Numbered from the stretch's first letter, positions 35,514-44,691 are shown. The stretch is DNA of 64,000 bases from Halorubrum halophilum (GCF_000739595.1 NZ_BBJP01000006.1:1-64000); one strand, 5' to 3'. Notes: generated by a model not told the origin, from the sequence alone. Made by a program: numbers and translations.

Positions 35514-36017
35514 ATGACGGGCGAGAGTGAATGAATCAGATCGGTGGCGTCGATACAATATTTAAATAACCGTGAGCGACGGCGAGGTCTGCTTATAAAT
35601 ACGGTGCGGTGGCGCGCCCCGGTGAGCGGCCCAGCGGGCCGCTCACCGACGGTGCGAGGTCGCCGGCGCTGTGCGCCGGCTGCCAGAGGGACCTTCGGTC
35701 CCTCGCTGGAGTCGGTCGGCCGGAGCGAAGCGACGGGCGACCGACGAGGCTGGGGAGGTGAGAGGTGCGGTTGCTGTGCGGGGCGGGTGGGACTCAAAGG
35801 GGCAGCCGCGAGGACGACGCAGGCGACGGAAGCACCGCAGGAACGAGCGATGCGAGTGACGAGGAGCGCAACGAGCGTGCGTCGTCCTCGCGGCTGGGGC
35901 TTTGGAAGTGTTCGCCGCAGAGCTATCGATCACGGATACACAGCCGACAGCAACACCCTCGATCACTGATAAACAACCTCACTGACAAAGTACGATACCC
36001 ACTCCCGCTATCGATCG
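35514..36017 (+). repeat. Dispersed structured element, copy 2
   Basis: Directly follows the DUF1616 gene. In order it shows GCGAGAGTGA at the left end, a TTTAAA box (35561-35566), a TTATAAAT box (35593-35600), a perfect 13-bp-arm palindrome (35620-35648) and GGCTGGGGAGG (35751-35761). A 27-nt stem follows (arms 35795-35821 and 35878-35904) with GGG facing GGG between CAAAG/CTTTG and CAG/CTG. It then has GACAGCAACAC, and the right end ACTCCCGCTATCGATC (to 36017) inverts the left-end motif. The boxes lie where an archaeal promoter would start RNA at the palindrome. No real protein frame is present. Confidence 0.78.
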
Positions 36018-36122
36018 TCGCTGTCCCTACACCGACCGCACACGGGACAGAATATCTCTCTCACTGAGGAGTTCAACAGATCCGGACGAAGGAGGTGAAA
36101 CCGACAAAGAGGGATCGACGCC

Positions 36123-36442
36123 TCACTCCAACCGGTCGGCGACGAACTCGAGAAGTGCTTCGATCTCGTCGTCACCGTGGTAGGCGACGACCTCGCTCCC
36201 ACGGTCGTACGTTATCGCGTTCGCGTCCGCCAGCATCGGTAGGTGTGTGTGACGCAGTTCGATGGCGATCTGTGGGGCCTCGGAGTCGATCGCTCGGGCG
36301 AGTCGAGCGTCGTGGCGATGTCGTCGACATCGACTCTGCGGCTATCGGTCGCGATCAGGTGGCGGAGTATCGCCCGACGTGCGGGGTCGGCGGCGATTCG
36401 AAGCTGTGTTTCGGTCGAGACGGCTTGGGTTTCTGAATACAT
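36123..36442 (-). pseudogene. Frameshifted winged-helix regulator gene
   Basis: From ATG 36442 (or 36457) the frame reads MYSETQAVSTETQLRIAADPARRAILRHLIATDSRRVDVDDIATTL. Near 36300 the coding sense moves to another frame: RAIDSEAPQIAIELRHTHLPMLADANAITYDRGSEVVAYHGDDEIEALLEF, ending at TGA 36123-36125. Together this makes a short ArsR-like winged-helix protein of about 106 residues typical of haloarchaea. The single frameshift breaks it unless it is a sequence error. Confidence 0.75.
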
Positions 36443-36653
36443 TAGTTGTCCCACCATGTTCGGACGGGACAGTCGCTCGAAGGAACATGGATATGAAATA
36501 AGTCACTTGTCAGATGCATAAAGTGAGACGTTCACTCCGATACTCACACTCTTCGTTCAGCGACGATAGGCCGCGCCTACTCGGTTCGCCCGTCGCCGAC
36601 GGCGTTCGATTGTCACCGCTTAACAAAGATTCGGCTCCGCTAACGGTGGCACC

Positions 36654-36758
36654 ATGCACTGCCCTTCCACCGACGCGGCCGCGACGACGGGTCCGCCGAA
36701 CGCGCCACCCAGGTCGACTGAGGCTTACGCGGTGGCCAACGCGGTGACTCGGCGATGA
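36654..36758 (+). CDS. Possible 34-residue leader ORF of phnM
   Basis: An ATG at 36654 opens a frame of 34 residues (MHCPSTDAAATTG at the start, AYAVANAVTRR at the end) whose stop TGA overlaps the phnM ATG in an ATGA arrangement. No family is recognised. The overlap could mean translational coupling, or it may be chance. Confidence 0.25.
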   Translation: MHCPSTDAAATTGPPNAPPRSTEAYAVANAVTRR

Positions 36759-37933
36759 CCGGCATCACGGAGGTTCGAAACGGCCGAGTCGTCACTCCCT
36801 CGGGAGTCGTAGAGGGCGGGCGCGTCGTGGTCTCCGGCGACCGGATCGCTCGCGTCGACCGGGCATCGGCGAACGGCTCGTCCGGGCCGACGACCGTCGA
36901 CGCCGACGGTCGGGTCGTGATGCCCGGGATAATCGATCTCCACGGCGACGACATCGAGCACCACCGCTCCCCGCGAGCGGGCGCCAGCGTCGACGCTCGA
37001 ACGGCGCTCACGGCGGCCGATCGAGCGAACCTGCTCAACGGGGTCACGACCAAGTACCACGCGGTCGCGTTCGAGGAATCGCCGGACGACGGCCGAACGC
37101 TCCGGACCGCCGAGACGATCGCCGCCGAGATACGCCGCGAGGAGTACACCCTCGGCGACAACCGACTGCACGCTCGGTGCGAGCTGGCCGACGCGAGCGC
37201 CGAGGCGGTCGAGGGCGTCGTCGATCGGTTCGGCGTCGACCTCCTCTCGGTGATGCACCACGCCCCCGGCGACGGACAGTACGACGACGAGGAGTTCGAG
37301 CGCCACTACGTCGAGGACCGGAACTGGCCGGCGGCGTCCGTCGACGACGCGATGGAAACGCGGCGGTCGCTGGACGACGCCGACCGGGCCGACCGCATCC
37401 GGCGGATCGCCGACCTCGCCCGCCGCGCCGGCGTGCCGCTGGCGTCTCACGACGACGAGTCCGCGCGCGACGTGGAGCGGATGGCCGACCACGGCACCGA
37501 CATCAGCGAGTACCCGCTCACTCGCGAGGCCGCGCGGCGCGCGACCGACCTCGGTCTCGCCGTCGTGATGGGCGCCCCGAACCTGGTCCGCGGCGGGAGC
37601 CTCTGGGACAACCTCGGCGCGCGCGACGCGATCGACGACGGGCTCGTCGACGTGCTGTGCGCCGACTACCACCCGCCGTCGCTGCTCGCGGCCCCGTTCG
37701 TCGACACCGGCGAGTCGCTGTCGACGCGCGTGAACCGCGTCACGCGCAACCCCGCGGAAGCCGCCGGACTCGACGACAGGGGTCGGATCGAGGCCGGCGC
37801 ACGCGCGGACCTGATCGTGGTCGACCCGAACGGGGCGCCGACGGTCGACCGCGTGTTCGTCGCTGGGACAGAAGCCATCCGGACCGACCGCACCGCGACC
37901 GCCGAGCGCCGAACGCCGCCGGCCGGGTCGTGA
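36755..37933 (+). CDS. phnM: PhnM-like alpha-D-ribose 1-methylphosphonate 5-triphosphate diphosphatase
   Basis: A 392-residue amidohydrolase-fold enzyme. VMPGIIDLHGDDIEHHRSPR (metal-binding residues, residues about 50-69), NGVTTKYHAVAFEESPDDGRT, VDLLSVMHHAPGDGQY, LASHDDESARDVERMADHG and VLCADYHPPSLLAAPF are all PhnM hallmarks. PhnM removes diphosphate from the ribose-phosphonate triphosphate in C-P lyase phosphonate use. No other phn gene lies in the window, so it is an orphan here; a related amidohydrolase role is possible. Confidence 0.85.
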   Translation: MTGITEVRNGRVVTPSGVVEGGRVVVSGDRIARVDRASANGSSGPTTVDADGRVVMPGIIDLHGDDIEHHRSPRAGASVDARTALTAADRANLLNGVTTKYHAVAFEESPDDGRTLRTAETIAAEIRREEYTLGDNRLHARCELADASAEAVEGVVDRFGVDLLSVMHHAPGDGQYDDEEFERHYVEDRNWPAASVDDAMETRRSLDDADRADRIRRIADLARRAGVPLASHDDESARDVERMADHGTDISEYPLTREAARRATDLGLAVVMGAPNLVRGGSLWDNLGARDAIDDGLVDVLCADYHPPSLLAAPFVDTGESLSTRVNRVTRNPAEAAGLDDRGRIEAGARADLIVVDPNGAPTVDRVFVAGTEAIRTDRTATAERRTPPAGS

Positions 37934-38356
37934 GCGCTCGATCGTGGCGATGCGATCGGTCCAGTAACGGCCGACGTGGTCACCGGCGCGGACGCTCGCG
38001 ATCAGGGAACTGAAGCGAGGAAACCGGGCGTCGAGTCGGAAACCGAAACAGAAGTAGAAGCAGAAGCACCAAAACGCGAGGACCGGTACCACAGCGGAGG
38101 CGGGTCGTCCGGGGTCATAGGACGTTCACGTCCGATTGTGGTACGGCTTCTACTTGGCGTCGGGGTGACTTTGCTATATAACATCTAAAACCAATATGGT
38201 ATACTTATCACACAGCGGGTGATGATCACCCGACCTGACTCGTCGCGGGGCGACTCGATCGCGCCCACATTCACAGACACTAATATATTCGAAATTCAAC
38301 GGTTAGAGGGCTCGAATCGGTGATATACTATTCGTTCAACGGAGCAGATCGATACT
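37934..38356. other. Gene-free spacer
   Basis: About 420 bp between phnM and the HalOD1 promoter. The second half is AT-rich (for example 38165-38215 and 38279-38340). No convincing reading frame or RNA gene was seen. Confidence 0.4.
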
Positions 38357-38366
38357 GTTTATATAA
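38357..38366 (+). promoter_or_regulatory. TATA box of the HalOD1 gene
   Basis: The sequence TGTTTATATAAAC lies about 34-43 nt before the ATG at 38400, a strong archaeal TATA element, giving a very short leader or near-leaderless transcript. Confidence 0.6.
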
Positions 38367-38399
38367 ACGAGCCACTGGTTCTGGTAAGGCACACGTTTC

Positions 38400-38699
38400 A
38401 TGACTTCTTCCAATACAACATGCCAGCGCACGTCGCCCGCGACCGCCGGGTCGCCGGTTGCTCAAATTCCGATGGAGGACGAAACCTCTGCGACCGTCGC
38501 GGTTGTGCGAGCTGTTGCCGAAGCAGAGGACGCGTCTCCTGGCGATCTCCCCCTGTTGAGCGACGTGATCGACCCCGAGGCGTTCGACGCCATATTCGAC
38601 GACGACCGCGCTGGTCGGTCCGGCGTCTGCTTCTCGTTCGACTACTGCGGCTACGTCGTCACGGTCACCGACGACGCGGTCACGCTAGACGTTCGGTGA
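38400..38699 (+). CDS. HalOD1-domain protein
   Basis: A 99-residue protein. VAVVRAVAEAEDASPGDLPLLSDVIDPEAFDAIFDDD then VCFSFDYCGYVVTVTDDAVTLDVR is the full HalOD1 pattern, a proposed haloarchaeal signalling output domain. It has a clear TATA box just upstream (38357-38366) and is transcribed alone. A relative with the same layout is encoded at 12412 on the other strand. Confidence 0.8.
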   Translation: MTSSNTTCQRTSPATAGSPVAQIPMEDETSATVAVVRAVAEAEDASPGDLPLLSDVIDPEAFDAIFDDDRAGRSGVCFSFDYCGYVVTVTDDAVTLDVR

Positions 38700-38943
38700 C
38701 GGACCTGCGATTCGTCCGTCACTCGACACCCGATCGGTAGGACGATCTTAACAGATCCGGTCGGATCTCAGATGAACTCGTGCCGGTGCGCGTTGACCGA
38801 AAGGTTCCGCATTACAATCAGTACCGGCGGCACACGCAGGGTATGGTCCGACCTTATTTCGGAGCCCGTCACCGTAGCCGGGTAGCCGTTCGCATCGCAG
38901 CCGCCGATCGCTCGCGGACGATCCGGGGGATCGCGTCGCGCCA

Positions 38944-40122
38944 ATGAGCTCGTTCGAGCAGGCGGTCGTCCTCGCGGCGGGCGAGGGAAGCCGCATCCGC
39001 CCCTTGACCCGGTACCAACCGAAGCCGATGCTCCGCGTCGCGGGCCGGCCGATACTGGAGTACCCGCTCGACGCCCTCGCGGCGTTCGGCGTCGAGGAGA
39101 TCGCGATGGTCGTCGGCCACGCGAAGACGCGGATTCAGAACCACTTCGGCGACGACTATCGCGGCCTCGATATCACGTATCTCACCCAACAGAGTCAGCT
39201 GGGGAGCGGCCACGCCCTGCAGGTCGCTTCGGGTCGCGTCGGCGGCGACTTCCTCGTCGTGAACGGGGACAACGTCATCGACGAGGCGATGGTGCGCGGG
39301 ACCGCGGAGCGGTTCGCGGAGACAGGCGCGACCGCCGCGCTGGCCGTGACCTCGGCGACCGACGCGACGGAGTACGGCACGGTCGACGTCCGCGACGGGC
39401 TCGTCCACCGGATCGACGAGGGCGGTACCAACGAGTCCGGGCGGGTCAACACAGGCGTGTACGCGTTCGACGAGTCGATCTTCGGCGCGCTCGACCGGAC
39501 CGGGTTCGAGAACGGCGAGCGGCCCCTCACCGGGGCGATCGCCGAGCTGGAGGGGCCTGTGGTCGCCGCCGCCCCGAACGGCGTCTGGTTCGACTCCTCG
39601 TACCCGTGGGACCTGCTGGAGACCAACGAGACGCTGCTGTACTCGCACCCGGAGCTCGTCGCCGCGGACCGGCCCGTGGACGACTCCGCGCGGGTCCACG
39701 AGTCGGCGGTGATCGGCGACGGCGTCCTCGTCGGTCCCGACTGCAAGGTCTCGGCCGGCGCCGTTATTCGGAGCGGGACGTGCCTCCACGCGAGCACGAC
39801 GGTCGGCGAGAACGCCGTCTTGGAGGGCTCCATCGTCGGGCCGGACGCCCGGATCGGCGCAGGCGCGGTCCTGCGAGACACGATCGTCGGCGGCGGCGCG
39901 GCGATCGGCGACGGGACGGTCTCGCCCGGTCGCTCCGCGACGCTCGTGTTGGACGGCGTCGAGTACACCGACCGCCGGCTCGGCGGCATCGTCGCGGACC
40001 GCGCGGCGGTCGGGTCGAACGTCACGGTCACGCCCGGCTGTCGGGTCGGGCCGCGCGCGACGGTCGGCTCCGGGGTCGCGCTCAGGCAAGACGTTCCGGA
40101 GGGCGCGGAGGTGATGGGCTGA
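38944..40122 (+). CDS. glmU: Bifunctional sugar-1-phosphate uridylyltransferase/acetyltransferase
   Basis: A 392-residue second GlmU-like enzyme. VVLAAGEGSRIRPLTRYQPKPML opens the nucleotidyltransferase, with FLVVNGDNVIDEAMV as the catalytic strand. From about residue 245 hexapeptide repeats (SAVIGDGVLVGPDCKVSAGAVI, VLEGSIVGPDARIGAGAVLRDTIVGGG) form a left-handed beta-helix. The stop shares its last base with the glmS start (TGATG), so the two enzymes are coupled: GlmS makes GlcN-6-P and GlmU ends the UDP-GlcNAc route. It may differ in sugar specificity from the copy at 29398. Confidence 0.86.
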   Translation: MSSFEQAVVLAAGEGSRIRPLTRYQPKPMLRVAGRPILEYPLDALAAFGVEEIAMVVGHAKTRIQNHFGDDYRGLDITYLTQQSQLGSGHALQVASGRVGGDFLVVNGDNVIDEAMVRGTAERFAETGATAALAVTSATDATEYGTVDVRDGLVHRIDEGGTNESGRVNTGVYAFDESIFGALDRTGFENGERPLTGAIAELEGPVVAAAPNGVWFDSSYPWDLLETNETLLYSHPELVAADRPVDDSARVHESAVIGDGVLVGPDCKVSAGAVIRSGTCLHASTTVGENAVLEGSIVGPDARIGAGAVLRDTIVGGGAAIGDGTVSPGRSATLVLDGVEYTDRRLGGIVADRAAVGSNVTVTPGCRVGPRATVGSGVALRQDVPEGAEVMG

Positions 40123-41933
40123 TGTGCGGGATCACCGCCCGCGTCGGGACGGGCGACGCGGTCGACGAGCTCCTCGCGGGGCTCCGCAACCTCGAGTACC
40201 GCGGCTACGACTCCGCCGGCATCGCCACGGTCACGGCGGACGGGCTCGACGTGATCAAGCGCTCCGGCGAGATCGACGAGCTGTGCGAGGCCGTCGAGGC
40301 GAGCCCGGTGCGCGGCGCGACTGGAGTCGGTCACACCCGCTGGTCGACCCACGGCCCGCCGACCGACGCGAACGCCCATCCCCACACCGACTGTCTGGGG
40401 AAGGTCGCGGTCGTCCACAACGGGATCATCGACAACTACACCGAGCTCAGAGACGAGCTCTCGACCCACGAGTTCACGAGCGAGACGGACACCGAGGTCG
40501 TGCCGCACCTGATCGAGGAGCTGCTCTCGGCCGGCTACTCGCCCGAGCAGGCGTTCCGGCGCGCGGTCGACAGGATCTCCGGGAGCTACGCGATCGCCGC
40601 GGTCTTCGAGGGGAGCGACGCCGTGTACGGGACCCGGTCCGGCTCCCCGCTGGTCCTCGGTCGCTCCGACGACTGCTGTTACCTCGCGAGCGACGTGCCG
40701 GCCTTCCTGGAGTACACCGACGAGGTGGTCTACCTCCAAGACGGCGACGTGGTCATCATGGACGCGGACGGCTACGAGGTTACCGACACCGACGGCGTCG
40801 CCGTCGAGCGCGAGGTGGAGACGGTCGACTGGGACCCCGCCGACGCGGGGAAGGGCGGCTACGACCACTACATGCTCAAGGAGATCTACGAGCAGCCGAC
40901 CGCGCTCCGGCAGTCGATCCGGGGCCGGAGCAACCCGCTCGAAGGGCGCGCAGACTTAGAGGAACTCCCGGAGGGCGCGTTCGACGGGATCGAGTCGGTC
41001 CACCTCGTCGCGATGGGCACCTCGTACCACGCGGCGCTGTACGCGAGCACCCTGCTCGCCGACCGGGGAATCCCGGCGCAGGCGTTCCTGTCGGGCGAGT
41101 ACGGGTCGAGCCCGCCGCCGACCGACGACCGGACGCTCGTGATCGCGGTGACCCAGAGCGGGGAGACCGCCGACACGCTGTCTGCCGTCCGGAGCATCCA
41201 GGGGACGGGCGCGCAGACGCTGGCGGTGACGAACGTCGTCGGCTCGACGATCACCCGCGAGTGTGAAGACACCGTGTACATCCGCGCCGGTCCGGAGATC
41301 GGCGTGGCGGCGACCAAGTCGTTCTCCTCGCAGGTGGCGACGCTGACCCTGTTGAGCGAGCGGCTGAGCCACGACATCACCGGCGGGACCCCGCGGGCGA
41401 CCACGGAGATTCTGGAGGCGCTCTCGGTGCTGCCGGACGACGTCCAGCGCATCCTCGACGAGTCGACGGCGGCGGACGTCGCCGCCGAGTACCACGACAG
41501 CGACTCGTACTTCTTCATCGGCCGGGGGGTCGGGCACCCGGTGTCGCTGGAGGGAGCACTGAAGTTCAAGGAGATCACTTACGACCACGCGGAGGGGTTC
41601 TCGGCGGCGGAACTCAAACACGGACCCCTCGCGCTCGTCACCGAGAACACGCCGGTGTTCGCCGTGTTCACCGGGCGGGACGACACCAAGACGCTCCACA
41701 ACGTCAAGGAGATCCGCGCCCGCGGCGCGCCCGTGGTCGCGGTGGCCGCCGAGGGGACCGACCGGATCGAGGAGTACGCCGACCACGTCCTCGAGATCCC
41801 GGACACCCATCCCGACGTGGCGGGCGTCCTCGCGAACGTCCAGCTCCAGCTCGTCTCGTACCTCGCCGCAGACGAGCTCTCCCGGCCGATCGACAAGCCG
41901 CGGAACCTCGCGAAGAGCGTCACCGTCGAGTGA
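40122..41933 (+). CDS. glmS: Glutamine--fructose-6-phosphate aminotransferase
   Basis: A 603-residue isomerising aminotransferase of normal length. Cys2 is the N-terminal glutaminase nucleophile (MCGITARVGTG), followed by LRNLEYRGYDSAGIA and GHTRWSTHGPPTDANAHPH. The two SIS domains carry VAMGTSYHAALYASTLL, VTQSGETADTL and FIGRGVGHPVSLEGALKFKEITYDHAEGF. It makes GlcN-6-P from fructose-6-P and glutamine, the first step to UDP-GlcNAc. The ATG overlaps the glmU stop by one base, which decides the start although the frame is open upstream. Confidence 0.94.
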   Translation: MCGITARVGTGDAVDELLAGLRNLEYRGYDSAGIATVTADGLDVIKRSGEIDELCEAVEASPVRGATGVGHTRWSTHGPPTDANAHPHTDCLGKVAVVHNGIIDNYTELRDELSTHEFTSETDTEVVPHLIEELLSAGYSPEQAFRRAVDRISGSYAIAAVFEGSDAVYGTRSGSPLVLGRSDDCCYLASDVPAFLEYTDEVVYLQDGDVVIMDADGYEVTDTDGVAVEREVETVDWDPADAGKGGYDHYMLKEIYEQPTALRQSIRGRSNPLEGRADLEELPEGAFDGIESVHLVAMGTSYHAALYASTLLADRGIPAQAFLSGEYGSSPPPTDDRTLVIAVTQSGETADTLSAVRSIQGTGAQTLAVTNVVGSTITRECEDTVYIRAGPEIGVAATKSFSSQVATLTLLSERLSHDITGGTPRATTEILEALSVLPDDVQRILDESTAADVAAEYHDSDSYFFIGRGVGHPVSLEGALKFKEITYDHAEGFSAAELKHGPLALVTENTPVFAVFTGRDDTKTLHNVKEIRARGAPVVAVAAEGTDRIEEYADHVLEIPDTHPDVAGVLANVQLQLVSYLAADELSRPIDKPRNLAKSVTVE

Positions 41934-42111
41934 CGCCGCCCGGACCGCGGCGTCCGGACGCGGACCGAACATCGAGGCGCCCCGTGTTCAGAATCGACGC
42001 CGACGTCCGTACTACTCAATAGCGCTCATACCAGCGGCTATCTATGTGGCGCGTCTTGACTGAGCCGTGATCAACGGCCATCCTCACACGCGTTCGGTAG
42101 ACGGGTCATCG

Positions 42112-43176
42112 ATGTCAGTTCGGGTTCCCGCACCATCCGGCGACACCCGAATATCCGGGGCCGTCGTGACCGGTACTTCGCCCCTCTCGGTCGGGCGAAT
42201 CTCGACGGGGCAACTCCGCGCGGCCCTTGGCTCTCGGCGGCGCGCCGTCTTGCTGGGGACTGCGACCGCAGCCGCGGGAGCCGTCGGGATCGGATCCGTC
42301 TCACCCCCTCGAACAGACGGCGGGACCGACGCACCGAGCGACCGGGGCGCTCCCGAACCCACGACCGACCCGACGCTGATCGCCCATCGAGGGTTTGCGG
42401 GCGAAAACCCTGAAAACACGCGTGCAGCCGCGCGAGCGGCGACCCGCGAGAACGGTCCCGGTCGGCGGGCCGACTGCATCGAGATAGACGTCGTCCCGAC
42501 GGCCGACGGCGATGTCGCGGTGTTTCACGACGACGACCTCGCGGGTCGCGGCGGAGAGGGAACGGGGCTCACCGACACGGCGGGGCTCGTCTGGGAGACG
42601 GAGACGGAGACCGTCACGAGCGCGGAGGTGCTACGGAGCGGAGAGACGGTCCCGTTACTCGGAGAGCTGCTCGCGTCGATCCCACCGGATGTCGGCGTCA
42701 ATATCGAACTGAAGAACCCCGGGAGCACCTCGCTCCGGTTCGGCGAGAAGCTGACCGGTGAGGCGCTCGGCACGCAGAAAGCGGTCTGGCGTCCGTTCGT
42801 CGATCGCGTCGTCAATATCGTGGACGGACACGACCACGAGATCCTCTTCTCGTCGTTTTACGAGGCGGCGCTCGCCGTCGTCTCCGAACGGTCGACGGCG
42901 TCCGTCGCGCCGATTCTGGGGGAGTCGATCGATGCGGGGATCGCGATCGCCGAGGCGTACGACGCCGACGCGGTCCATCCGCCCGCGGAGATGATCCGCG
43001 GGACTCCGTTTTTCGACGACGCGCGCTTCGGCGAGAGCGATCTGGTCCGAACGGCACAGACGCACGGGTGGGACGTCAACGTCTGGACCGTGGACTCGTG
43101 GTACCAAGCGGATCGGCTCCTCGACGCCGGCGTCGACGGGCTTATCGCGGACTACTCCACCGTCATTCGCGAGTAA
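42112..43176 (+). CDS. Glycerophosphodiester phosphodiesterase
   Basis: A GDPD-family enzyme. After an N-terminal twin-arginine hydrophobic segment (SRRRAVLLGTATAAAGAVGI) the catalytic part starts with LIAHRGFAGENPENT, then CIEIDVVPTADGDVAVFHDDDLAGRG, VGVNIELKNPG and WDVNVWTVDSWYQADRLLDAGVDGLIADY, all canonical. It splits glycerophosphodiesters to glycerol-3-phosphate and an alcohol, probably outside the membrane. I use ATG 42112; an upstream GTG (42067) adds 15 residues. It precedes a ugp-like ABC operon, so it likely feeds glycerol-3-phosphate to it. Confidence 0.88.
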   Translation: MSVRVPAPSGDTRISGAVVTGTSPLSVGRISTGQLRAALGSRRRAVLLGTATAAAGAVGIGSVSPPRTDGGTDAPSDRGAPEPTTDPTLIAHRGFAGENPENTRAAARAATRENGPGRRADCIEIDVVPTADGDVAVFHDDDLAGRGGEGTGLTDTAGLVWETETETVTSAEVLRSGETVPLLGELLASIPPDVGVNIELKNPGSTSLRFGEKLTGEALGTQKAVWRPFVDRVVNIVDGHDHEILFSSFYEAALAVVSERSTASVAPILGESIDAGIAIAEAYDADAVHPPAEMIRGTPFFDDARFGESDLVRTAQTHGWDVNVWTVDSWYQADRLLDAGVDGLIADYSTVIRE

Positions 43177-43230
43177 CTGTTGGCCGACGCCGCGGCCGAC
43201 CGCCCGTAGTTGCCATTGGGTCACACGTAT

Positions 43231-43291
43231 CGCTATATAGGCTCATTGAGCGGTCTATGCCGACACATACCACTATTAGCAGCGGTTATAT
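43231..43291 (+). promoter_or_regulatory. Candidate promoter and operator of the ugp-like operon
   Basis: A TATA-like box TTATAT at 43286-43291 lies about 28 nt before the ATG at 43317, consistent with a leaderless transcript. A second AT-rich box (CTATATAG, 43233-43240) is directly followed by an 11-base inverted repeat GCTCATTGAGC (43241-43251), which could be a regulator site. Function is inferred from position only. Confidence 0.4.
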
Positions 43292-43316
43292 CCGATGTTT
43301 GGATAGCCAGACACGT

Positions 43317-44675
43317 ATGGCACCAGATGCCGAGGAGCCGACTGGAATCTCACGTCGAAACACACTCACGACAACCGGCGCCGCGCTCGCGGCGGCGACT
43401 GGCCTCGCAGGATGTCTGGGCGGTAACAGCGGCGACGGCAGCGCGCAGTTTTCACCGATCAGCGAGGAACTCACCGTGTGGCACGCGATGGGGGGGACGA
43501 ACGGCGAGACCCTCAACCAGATCGCGACGGACTTCGAAGAGCAGTCCGGGACCGGCGTGAACATGGAGTTCCAAGACTCCTACGAGAACGTCCTGACGAA
43601 CACCCTCTCGGCGTTCGACTCCGGGAACGTCTCGGACATGCTGCAGGTCGACTCCCTGTTCGCTCAACAAGTGCTCGACACGGATCAGGTGCGCCCGGTC
43701 GAGGAGATCCTCCCCGACGACTTCGACGCCGACGTCTTCCTCGACAACGTCGCGGAGTTCTTCACCGTCGACGGGGAACTCGCCTCGCTCCCCTTCAACA
43801 ACTCGAACGCGATCATGTACATCAATCGGGACGCGTTCGAGGAGGCGGGACTCGACCCCGACGACCCGCCGCAGACGCTAGCAGAAGTCCGCAGCGCGTC
43901 GGAGCAGCTCGTCGAGCAGGACGTGACGCAGTACGGGATCACCTGGCCGAACCACGTGTGGTTCGTCGAGACGTGGTACGGCTTCGAGGGCGAACTGCTG
44001 ACGGACGCCGAAAACGGCCACGCCGGCGAGCCATCCGAGTTCCGGACGCCGGACGCGACGTACGACCTCTACGAGTGGTGGAAGGGGATGGCCGACGACG
44101 GCCTCTACACGAATCCGGGGATCGAGGCGTGGGGCGAGGCGACCTCGCTGTTCATCGAGCAGGAGGCCGCGATGGTGCTCACCAGCACCGCCTCGGTCGC
44201 CGGTCTCATCGCCGACTCCGAGGACTTCACCGTCGACGCCGCGCCGTATCCGAGCATCAGCGAGACCCGCGTCGGCCCGGTGATCGGCGGCGCCTCCTTC
44301 TACGTCCCGGACGGGCTGCCCGAGGAGCGGTACGAGGAGATCGGACAGCTGCTCGAGTACATGTCCCAGCCGGAGGTCCAGACGGAGTGGCACAAGGGGT
44401 CGGGCTACTACCCGATCACGCAGCCGTCGGTCGACGCGCTCCGCGAGGAGGGGTGGTTCGAAGACAACCCGATGTACGGGGTAGCGCTCGATCAGCTCCA
44501 GAACGGCGACGCGAGCGACCCGGCGACGAAGCGGGCGCTCCTCGGTCCGGCGCGGAACGTCCAGACGGTCATCCAGAACAAGTCGGTCGACATCCTGAAT
44601 GCCGACGATATCGACGCCGAGATTGAGGCGCTCAAGACGGAAGTCGACGACGTGCTGACCGAGTACTACAACTGA
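43317..44675 (+). CDS. ABC transporter substrate-binding lipoprotein (sugar/glycerol-3-phosphate type)
   Basis: A 452-residue binding protein with a Tat signal SRRNTLTTTGAALAAATGLAG ending at the lipobox Cys (about residue 37). The mature part has ELTVWHAMGGTNGETLNQIATDF, SLPFNNSNAIMYINRDAFEEAGLDP, MVLTSTASVAGLI and GSGYYPITQPSVDALREEGWF. These are family 1 (UgpB/MalE-like) patterns; the YYPITQPSV stretch is very UgpB-like. It delivers substrate to the two following permeases and the ATPase at 46465. Confidence 0.86.
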   Translation: MAPDAEEPTGISRRNTLTTTGAALAAATGLAGCLGGNSGDGSAQFSPISEELTVWHAMGGTNGETLNQIATDFEEQSGTGVNMEFQDSYENVLTNTLSAFDSGNVSDMLQVDSLFAQQVLDTDQVRPVEEILPDDFDADVFLDNVAEFFTVDGELASLPFNNSNAIMYINRDAFEEAGLDPDDPPQTLAEVRSASEQLVEQDVTQYGITWPNHVWFVETWYGFEGELLTDAENGHAGEPSEFRTPDATYDLYEWWKGMADDGLYTNPGIEAWGEATSLFIEQEAAMVLTSTASVAGLIADSEDFTVDAAPYPSISETRVGPVIGGASFYVPDGLPEERYEEIGQLLEYMSQPEVQTEWHKGSGYYPITQPSVDALREEGWFEDNPMYGVALDQLQNGDASDPATKRALLGPARNVQTVIQNKSVDILNADDIDAEIEALKTEVDDVLTEYYN

Positions 44676-44691
44676 CCGCAAAGCCACACGC

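Noticed and set aside
35544-35969. Arg/Gly-rich open frames inside the structured element (also at 15282-15572 and 55300-55602)
   Set aside because: They differ in frame and sequence between copies while base pairing is conserved, so RNA/DNA structure, not protein, explains the sequence.
39606-40121. Upstream extension of the glmS frame
   Set aside because: It overlaps glmU in another frame; GlmS must begin with Met-Cys, which is at 40122.
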